DNA from: an uncultured Pseudomonadota bacterium
GTDB lineage: Bacteria; Myxococcota_A; UBA796; CAJQPC01
DNA length: 5,260 nucleotides
Direction of reading: 5' to 3'
Assembly (NCBI GenBank): GCA_937915955.1
Contig: CALGIB010000469.1
Coordinates: forward strand, 1-5,260
The notes under the pieces are model-generated. The model saw only the letters and a program-made list of their open reading frames with translations. It was not told where the DNA came from and made no database searches. The position numbers were made by a program, and so were the translations under genes. The stretch's first letter is position 1. Every line of letters begins with the position of its first letter. Shown here piece after piece: positions 1 to 4,328 of this stretch.

Positions 1-427
1 GCTTCAGGGTGCCGTCCTCCTGGACCTCGGCGTCCTCGAGCAGCTCGGTCATGGCGGCGGCGCTGGCCACGGCGAACTCGTCACGGCCGGTGACCTTGAG
101 GGCGCGCACCAGCGTGATGACGGCCATCACCTGCCGGCCCCAGCTGTCGTCGTCCAGCCACTCTCCGGTGCTGGGCTCGAGCTGGTAGCCGAAGGGCCGG
201 CCCTCGCCGAGGTGCTGCACCCGGAGGATGTAGTAGGCCGCCAGCGCGAAGCTGTAGGTGATGCCCTGATCGCCGTTGTCGCCGCCGATCTGCTCGAGCG
301 GGAAGCTGGGCTCCTCGCCCGCGACCAGGTCGATCGTGGGGCTGGTCTCGTCGGTGTAGCTGTAGAAGGGCGGGTCCTCCACCGTCCAGTCGTCGTCGGT
401 GCAGGCCAGCAGCAGCATCAGGGTCAT
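1..427 (-). CDS. Putative helical lipoprotein, N-terminal part (runs off left edge)
   Basis: The 142 N-terminal residues are visible and the rest lies beyond the left edge. I do not recognise the family. The start MTLMLLLACTDDD looks like a very short lipoprotein signal, with Leu-Leu-Ala-Cys placing the lipidated Cys at residue 9, followed by an acidic, low-structure linker of about 35 residues. Residues 55-70 and 96-133 look like amphipathic helices separated by a 'GYQLEP..GEWLDDDSWG' stretch. The pattern 'helix, then L-x-x-A-L-x-x-T-G-R-D-E-F-A-x-A-S' resembles alpha/alpha-toroid (six-hairpin) repeats, but this is a weak resemblance. The ATG overlaps the stop of the upstream MEMO-like gene as ATGA, and GGAG lies 6 bases before it, so co-expression is likely. 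A GTG four codons upstream (437-439) is a less likely start. AmmeMemoRadiSam gene sets often include AMMECR1 and radical SAM genes; the visible part shows neither. Confidence 0.75.
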   Translation of the reverse strand, partial: MTLMLLLACTDDDWTVEDPPFYSYTDETSPTIDLVAGEEPSFPLEQIGGDNGDQGITYSFALAAYYILRVQHLGEGRPFGYQLEPSTGEWLDDDSWGRQVMAVITLVRALKVTGRDEFAVASAAAMTELLEDAEVQEDGTLK

Positions 428-1341
428 GGAAGTCTCCACATCACGCCCGCGGGGTAGCCGACGACCGCTTCGGGGTCCTCGTTGACGTGGAAGCTGTCAC
501 CGCGGGTGGTGAAGTCCCAGCTCGTGTGGCCCAGGCTGGCCAGCGCCGACATGCCGATCGCCGTGGCGATCTCGCCGCCGATGCTGACCTCGTCCTCGAT
601 CACGTAGGCGTACAGCGACTCGACGTCCAGGGCCTCGATGTGTCGCATCAGCTCGGCGTCCTGGGCGGCGCTCTTCTCCACCGTCTCGTAGTGGGTCAGG
701 TCGGTGGAGATCAGCAGCAGGGCCTCGGGGTGCTCGGTCAGCAAGTTCGCCAGGCCCGCTCCGAAGGCGTGGATGCGCTCGACGTCGAAGCCCTCGAAGT
801 GCTCGTCGGGGGTGTCCCGCAGGCTCACGACCACGACCCGGGTCCCGGGGTTGTCCAGCTGCATGAAGGGCAGCTGCATCTCGGCGGGGTGGTTGTCGAA
901 GGCCTCGCGATCCTGGATCAGCTCAGGCAGCAGCTCCTGCAGTCGAGCGCTGGCCTCGTCGTCCGTCTCGATCGCGTGGCCCGGGGTCAGCCAGGGGCCG
1001 CCAGGCCAGATCGCCACCCGCTCGCCGCTGCTGTGGTTGGGCACGATCAGGACGCAGAGCTCGGGGATCTCCACCCGCGCGTAGGCCTCGGCCTCGACGC
1101 TGCCCGAGGAGATCAGGCGCGCGTGGGGGGACAGGATGGCGCGGGCCGGCTGCCGGCTCTCGCCCACCGGGTCCAGGTAGCGCTGGATCTCGGCGTCCAG
1201 CTCCTCCGGGTCCAGGGGATACCAGCTCCCGGCGCGGTTCCAGCGACGGGCGTCGGGGTCGTCCCAGCCGGGTTGGTCGAAGGGCAGACCGGAGTCTTCG
1301 GAGGGGCCGGTGCAGGCCAGGGAAAGCAGGATCCAGCTCAT
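424..1341 (-). CDS. MEMO-family protein (AmmeMemoRadiSam protein B-like), putative lipoprotein
   Basis: The product is 305 residues, close to the roughly 300 of human MEMO1 and bacterial AmmeMemoRadiSam protein B. Family landmarks run in order: AGSWYP (37-42), ILSPHARLISSG (69-80), PNHSSG (101-106), WPGGPWLTPGH (112-122), HPAEMQLPF (151-159), STDLTHY (212-218) and YPAG (296-299). MEMO1 has an extradiol-dioxygenase fold with a metal site of two His and one Cys. His73 and His103 match the two His, but the family 'ICG' motif reads 'SIGG' (253-256), so Gly255 replaces the Cys. The N-terminus MSWILLSLAC followed by a Ser/Asp/Gly linker suggests a short lipoprotein signal with Cys10; most MEMO proteins are cytosolic. 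The ATG is the first possible start after an in-frame TAA (1374-1372). An AAGGA sits only 2 bases before it, too close for a normal ribosome site. The family call is firm, export likely, the reaction unknown. Confidence 0.88.
   Translation of the reverse strand: MSWILLSLACTGPSEDSGLPFDQPGWDDPDARRWNRAGSWYPLDPEELDAEIQRYLDPVGESRQPARAILSPHARLISSGSVEAEAYARVEIPELCVLIVPNHSSGERVAIWPGGPWLTPGHAIETDDEASARLQELLPELIQDREAFDNHPAEMQLPFMQLDNPGTRVVVVSLRDTPDEHFEGFDVERIHAFGAGLANLLTEHPEALLLISTDLTHYETVEKSAAQDAELMRHIEALDVESLYAYVIEDEVSIGGEIATAIGMSALASLGHTSWDFTTRGDSFHVNEDPEAVVGYPAGVMWRLP
434..437 (-). promoter_or_regulatory. Ribosome binding site GGAG for the left-edge lipoprotein gene
   Basis: On the minus strand GGAG stands 6 bases before the ATG at 427-425, inside the last codons of the MEMO-like gene. 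It supports this ATG over the upstream GTG at 439-437 and suggests reinitiation at the ATGA overlap. Confidence 0.6.
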
Positions 1342-1384
1342 GGTCCTTGCTAACGCCCTGGACGGGTCCGGTTAGCCCCCGCCC
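1342..1384. promoter_or_regulatory. Divergent intergenic region with nested inverted repeats, probable bidirectional promoter/operator
   Basis: These 43 bases separate two start codons that point away from each other. GCTAAC (1349-1354) and GTTAGC (1371-1376) form a perfect 6-base inverted repeat, and inside it GGAC-GG-GTCC (1360-1369) forms a second palindrome whose centre is offset by 2 bases. Read outward on each strand, GTTAGC ends 7 bases before the minus-strand ATG and 8 bases before the plus-strand TTG, the distance expected for a -10 element feeding a leaderless message. A -35-like TTGCTA (1347-1352) is placed for the plus direction; no counterpart is clear for the minus direction. 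GTTAGC is a poor match to the TATAAT consensus, so the promoter reading is inference; an operator reading fits the symmetry equally well. Confidence 0.45.
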
Positions 1385-1909
1385 TTGACTCCGACCTCCC
1401 CCCGCGCCCGCGCCCTGCTCTCGGTCTGGTTCGTGGCCCACGTCCTGCTGGTCGTGAACTACGTGCTGCCTTGGCAGGAGGTCCGCGTGCTGGATCCCCT
1501 CAGCAAGCCCTACGTGCACGCCCTGCTGCTCAAGCAGGAGTGGAACATGTTCCGCAAGCCCTCCCGCTGGAACAAGTTCCTGGTCCACGAGGGCCTGCGG
1601 TCCGACGGCTCGGTCTTCGAGCTGGAGCCTCAGCGCACCAAGCCGGACGAGCCCTTCTTCCGCGTCGTGTACGACCGCCGGACCAAGGTCCACTTCGTGG
1701 TGGCCTTCGAGAAGGAGGGCCAGGAGATCTTTCGGCCCGACTACGCCGAGCACCTCTGTCGAGAGCACCCCGAGGCCCAGCGCGTGCGCCTGATCAAGCG
1801 CTCGGTCAAGCACCTGAGCGCCAAGCAGTGGCGCCGCGATCCCGACCGGGTCCGCACCGAGGCGCTCAAGCCCCTGGTCGATCTGGACTGCTCGACCGTG
1901 GACCGATGA
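1385..1909 (+). CDS. Single-span membrane protein, probable HTTM partner protein
   Basis: The product has 174 residues: a short basic N-terminus (PRARA), one hydrophobic segment at about 11-29, then a soluble domain of roughly 145 residues probably outside the cytoplasm. After the span comes 'LLLKQEWNMFRKP' (47-59), which resembles the Q-x-W-x-MF-x-P motif of small proteins I know to occur beside HTTM/vitamin K carboxylase-like genes. The rest is charged, mixed alpha/beta in pattern, with a Lys/Arg-rich C-terminal third. The TTG at 1385 is the first possible start: an in-frame TAG lies at 1373-1375 and only proline codons intervene. No ribosome site precedes it, so the message may be leaderless. 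A GTG at 1433 would cut the span in half and is unlikely. The stop overlaps the HTTM start as ATGA. Its role as a partner or accessory subunit of the HTTM protein is inferred from motif and position. Confidence 0.8.
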   Translation: MTPTSPRARALLSVWFVAHVLLVVNYVLPWQEVRVLDPLSKPYVHALLLKQEWNMFRKPSRWNKFLVHEGLRSDGSVFELEPQRTKPDEPFFRVVYDRRTKVHFVVAFEKEGQEIFRPDYAEHLCREHPEAQRVRLIKRSVKHLSAKQWRRDPDRVRTEALKPLVDLDCSTVDR

Positions 1910-2799
1910 GGGCGCTCTGGGAGAGGTGGCAGCGGTTCTGGTTCCACGAGGTGGACCCCCGGCGGCTGGCCATGCTCCGCATCGGCTTCGCGCTGCTGGC
2001 CCTCTGGACCTACCTGCCGATGCTCACCGAGCTGGACTGGATGCTGGGGGACCCGGGCAGCTTCAGCGTCGACAGCCGGCTCGAGCACTGGACGGACTCG
2101 CGCTGGGGTCTCTACGCGAACCCGCTCTGGCAGATCCGCGATCTGGCCGTGATCCAAGGCCTGTTCGGGCTCTCGCTCGTGGCTCTGGTCTGCGTGGGGC
2201 TGGGGCTGGGCACGCGCGTGGCCTTCCCCATCGCGTGGATCCTCCTGGCCTCCGCGATGAACCGGAACCCGGTCTGGAGCGACGGCAGCGACGCCGTGCT
2301 GCGGGTGTTCGGGTTCTACATGCTGTTCATGCCCCTGGGGCGCGCCTGGTCCGTGGATGCCTGGATTCGTGAACGATATGGCCTCTTTCCGAAGCTGAAG
2401 TCGCCCTCGAAGTGGCCCCTTCGCCTGTTCCAGATCCAGGTCTGCGTGCTGTACGTGAAGACCGGCGTCATCAAGGCGACGCAGCCGATCTGGAGGGACG
2501 GCGACGCCGTCTGGCATGCCATGTCGGCCGAGCCCTACTGGCGCTTCGACGCCAGCTGGTTCTTCCAGCAGGAGTGGTTCTGGTGGTTCACCGTCGCGGC
2601 CACCTACGGGACCCTGGTGTTCGAGATCGGCTACCCGCTGATGTTCCTTCGGCGCGCCCGGACCTGGATGCTGCTGGCGGGGCTGGCCCTGCACCTGGGC
2701 ATCTTCGTCTTCCTGTCGCTGGGTGGCTTCTCCGAGGCCATCCTGTGGACCTACCTGGCCTTCTGGGTGCCCGCCTTCATGCGGAGGGATCGCCGATGA
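1906..2799 (+). CDS. HTTM domain (vitamin K gamma-carboxylase-like) integral membrane protein
   Basis: The 297-residue product has about eight hydrophobic segments (near 21-40, 80-101, 104-119, 130-145, 172-188, 226-247, 253-271 and 277-291). Family signs are the opening 'DPRRLAMLRIGFALL' (17-31), 'NRNPVWSDGSDAVLRVFGF' (119-137), 'PLGRAWSVD' (143-151), 'YVKTGVIKATQPIWRDGDA' (183-201) and 'LHLGIFVFLSLGGFSEAIL' (262-280). HTTM proteins are homologous to the membrane domain of vitamin K-dependent gamma-glutamyl carboxylase. In human GGCX, Lys218 in 'AGVKKLDADW' is the catalytic base, and Lys190 here aligns with it, so the domain may be active. His263 and the following Phe also match GGCX. The length covers only the membrane domain; the lumenal C-terminal domain of GGCX is absent. 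The ATG overlaps the preceding stop as ATGA, with no strong ribosome site, so translational coupling is likely. Substrate and cofactor cannot be told from sequence. Confidence 0.88.
   Translation: MRALWERWQRFWFHEVDPRRLAMLRIGFALLALWTYLPMLTELDWMLGDPGSFSVDSRLEHWTDSRWGLYANPLWQIRDLAVIQGLFGLSLVALVCVGLGLGTRVAFPIAWILLASAMNRNPVWSDGSDAVLRVFGFYMLFMPLGRAWSVDAWIRERYGLFPKLKSPSKWPLRLFQIQVCVLYVKTGVIKATQPIWRDGDAVWHAMSAEPYWRFDASWFFQQEWFWWFTVAATYGTLVFEIGYPLMFLRRARTWMLLAGLALHLGIFVFLSLGGFSEAILWTYLAFWVPAFMRRDRR
2783..2787 (+). promoter_or_regulatory. Ribosome binding site GGAGG for the kelch lipoprotein gene
   Basis: A full GGAGG lies 8 bases before the ATG at 2796, inside the last codons of the HTTM gene. It is the strongest ribosome site in the window and fixes the start of the kelch gene, including its very short signal sequence. 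Confidence 0.7.
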
Positions 2800-3755
2800 T
2801 CTGGCTGCTCGCCTGTGCCGGGCCTGTGCCCGGGGACGAGGCCTTCCCGGCCTACCGCTACTCCCACATCGGCGCGCTGGACGCGGCGGACGAGCGCCTG
2901 CTGATCACCGGCGGCAGCTCCGAGGAGGGCCGGCGCGTGGACGCCTGGGCCTTCCAGCTGTCCTCGGAGGAGTGGACGCAGCTCGGAGAGCCACCCGAGT
3001 CGATGTTCCGCAGCACCCTGGTCAGCCGGGGCGACCAGGCCTGGGTCTTCGCCGGGACGGGCGGGGACGGCCAGGTCTCGGACCGGCTGTGGCAGTGGGA
3101 CATGAGCACGGATGTCTGGGCGGCCCGGAGCCAGGGCCCCGAGCCTCGCTACAAGGCGGCGGCGGTGCGCGTCGGCGACGAGATGCTGGTCCATGGCGGG
3201 CGGGACAAGGTCGACGACGAGGACCTGACCCGCGCGGATCTCTGGGTCTACGACCTGGACGAGGACAGCTGGCGGGAGCTGGAGACCGAGGGCGGCCCCG
3301 GGCCCTTGACGCGCCAGGCCCTGCTCTGGGACGAGCGGGCGGGGAAGGTCTGGCTGAGCGGCGGCATCGACGAGGCCGACGACCGCCACAGCTGGCTGTG
3401 GAGCCTGGACTGGGAGACCGGCGCCTGGACGATGGTCGCGGACGACGAGCAGGGGCTGCCCGACCACGCCAGCCACAGCTTCTGGATGCAGGGCGAGCGG
3501 CTCTGCGTCTGGGGTGGCAGCGGCTCGGACCACGACATCTGGTGCTTCGACGACGAGGGCTGGACCGTGGAGGGCAGCGAGGGGCCCACGACCCGGGACG
3601 CCCAGGTCTTCGACGTGACCGAGGACGGAGCGCTGGCCTGGATGATGGGCGGGGACGGCCACGACGACGAGATCCAGCCGAACTTCCTGAACGATGTGTG
3701 GAGCCTGGAGCTCGCGAGCCTGACCTGGCGCGAGCGGTCTCCGACCACCCCGTAG
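2796..3755 (+). CDS. Kelch-repeat (six-bladed beta-propeller) putative lipoprotein
   Basis: The 319-residue product opens MIWLLACAGP, a minimal lipoprotein-like signal with Cys7, and almost all the rest is kelch propeller. Six repeats show a Gly-Gly pair (39-40, 89-90, 134-135, 189-190, 240-241, 285-286) followed by a conserved Trp (60, 108, 159, 211, 256, 311), the usual kelch spacing of about 45-55 residues per blade. The surface is very acidic: about one residue in five is Asp or Glu and only three are Lys. Cys237 and Cys250 in blade five could form a disulfide in an oxidising compartment. Galactose oxidase-type copper ligands are not evident, so a binding role is more likely than catalysis. 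The ATG overlaps the HTTM stop (ATGA), making it the third gene of the operon. It may be an interaction partner or even a modification substrate of the HTTM protein; this is inference from position alone. Confidence 0.88.
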   Translation: MIWLLACAGPVPGDEAFPAYRYSHIGALDAADERLLITGGSSEEGRRVDAWAFQLSSEEWTQLGEPPESMFRSTLVSRGDQAWVFAGTGGDGQVSDRLWQWDMSTDVWAARSQGPEPRYKAAAVRVGDEMLVHGGRDKVDDEDLTRADLWVYDLDEDSWRELETEGGPGPLTRQALLWDERAGKVWLSGGIDEADDRHSWLWSLDWETGAWTMVADDEQGLPDHASHSFWMQGERLCVWGGSGSDHDIWCFDDEGWTVEGSEGPTTRDAQVFDVTEDGALAWMMGGDGHDDEIQPNFLNDVWSLELASLTWRERSPTTP

Positions 3756-3763
3756 GAGAGCGC
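3734..3763. terminator. Weak hairpin at the convergent gene junction
   Basis: Bases 3734-3742 can pair with 3755-3763 (eight pairs, one G-G mismatch) around a 12-base loop. The hairpin spans the end of the kelch gene and most of the 12-base gap (3756-3767) before the end of the XRE-cupin gene. There is no run of T on either strand, so this is not a standard intrinsic terminator. At this GC content it may be chance. Confidence 0.2.
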
Positions 3764-3767
3764 GCCG

Positions 3768-4328
3768 CTACTCCCGAGCGCCGGTGATCACCACCGAATA
3801 GGCCACCGCGTCCTCGTCCCCGAGGCTCGAGTACCCGTGCTTCTGGTCCCCTCGGAACACGACCACGTCGCCGGGGCCCAGCTCGTAGAGCGCTCCGCTG
3901 GCCGTCAGCTGTACCCGGCCTCGCTCACAGGTCAGGTATTCGCGGGTCCCGGGCTTGTGGGGCACCCCCGTCATGCTGGCCCCTCGGGGCAGATCCATGC
4001 GCTCGACGACCACGCCGGGCAGGGAGTCGGGCAGCAGCTGTCGCACGCTGACCGCGCCGCGCCTCCGGGTGACGAGCTCTGAGGCCGGGTAGAGCCGAGC
4101 CTGCGCCCGCGGCGGCGAGATCAGCTCCTCGATGCTGACCTGCAGCGCCGCGGCGACCTTCACCACCACCGCCAGCGTGGGGTTCCCGCTGCCGCTCTCC
4201 AGGTGGGCCACGGTGGGTCGAGGCACGCCCGCCTGCTCGGCCAGCCGCTTCTGGGTCAGCCCGCGGAGGTCACGCAGCTGCTTGATGGTCCGGGCCAGGT
4301 TCGCGGCGGGGTCGTTTCGCTGGGCCAT
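3768..4328 (-). CDS. XRE-family transcriptional regulator with C-terminal cupin domain
   Basis: The 186-residue product has an N-terminal XRE helix-turn-helix (about 9-70), with 'LTQKRLAEQAGVPRPTVAHLESG' features at 24-46: the Gln26 cap, the 'LAEQAGV' turn and a recognition helix around 36-44. A cupin follows at about 103-180: motif one 'PHKPGTREYLTCERG' (123-137) and motif two 'LGPGDVVVFRGDQKHGY' (150-166). His124, Glu130 and His164 are candidate metal or ligand contacts; the second His of the full HxH motif is replaced by Pro126. Members of this layout usually bind DNA as dimers and sense a small molecule through the cupin. ATG at 4328 is chosen because it forms a TGATG overlap with the kinase stop and has GAGGA before it; a GTG one codon upstream is possible. 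Co-transcription with the kinase is likely. The ligand and target genes are unknown. Confidence 0.92.
   Translation of the reverse strand: MAQRNDPAANLARTIKQLRDLRGLTQKRLAEQAGVPRPTVAHLESGSGNPTLAVVVKVAAALQVSIEELISPPRAQARLYPASELVTRRRGAVSVRQLLPDSLPGVVVERMDLPRGASMTGVPHKPGTREYLTCERGRVQLTASGALYELGPGDVVVFRGDQKHGYSSLGDEDAVAYSVVITGARE

Noticed and set aside
487..1353. Open frame of 288 codons on the plus strand, opposite the MEMO-like gene
   Set aside because: The minus-strand frame shows clear MEMO motifs in order. This frame gives a His/Gln/Val/Gly-rich product with no domain pattern, as expected antisense to a GC-rich gene.
923..1813. Open frame of 296 codons on the minus strand crossing the divergent promoter region
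   Set aside because: It spans the start regions of two well-supported genes and turns into low-complexity Arg/Pro/Gly sequence; it has no recognisable domain.
1471..1905. Extension of the HTTM protein upstream to 1471
   Set aside because: The extra residues are Ala/Arg/Gly/Pro-rich shadow sequence over the partner gene. The ATG at 1906 forms an ATGA overlap and begins the usual HTTM N-terminus.
1741..2694. Open frame of 317 codons opposite the HTTM gene
   Set aside because: The product is a His/Pro/Gln/Arg-rich shadow, while the plus strand has hydrophobic spans and HTTM motifs.
2751..3662. Open frame of 303 codons on the minus strand opposite the kelch gene
   Set aside because: It has no domain signs, no ribosome site I can defend, and lies wholly inside a well-supported gene.
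2723..3787. Open frame of 354 codons on the plus strand, overlapping the kelch gene
   Set aside because: It is an Arg/Gly/Pro-rich shadow. The kelch frame has six regular Gly-Gly/Trp repeats and a strong ribosome site.
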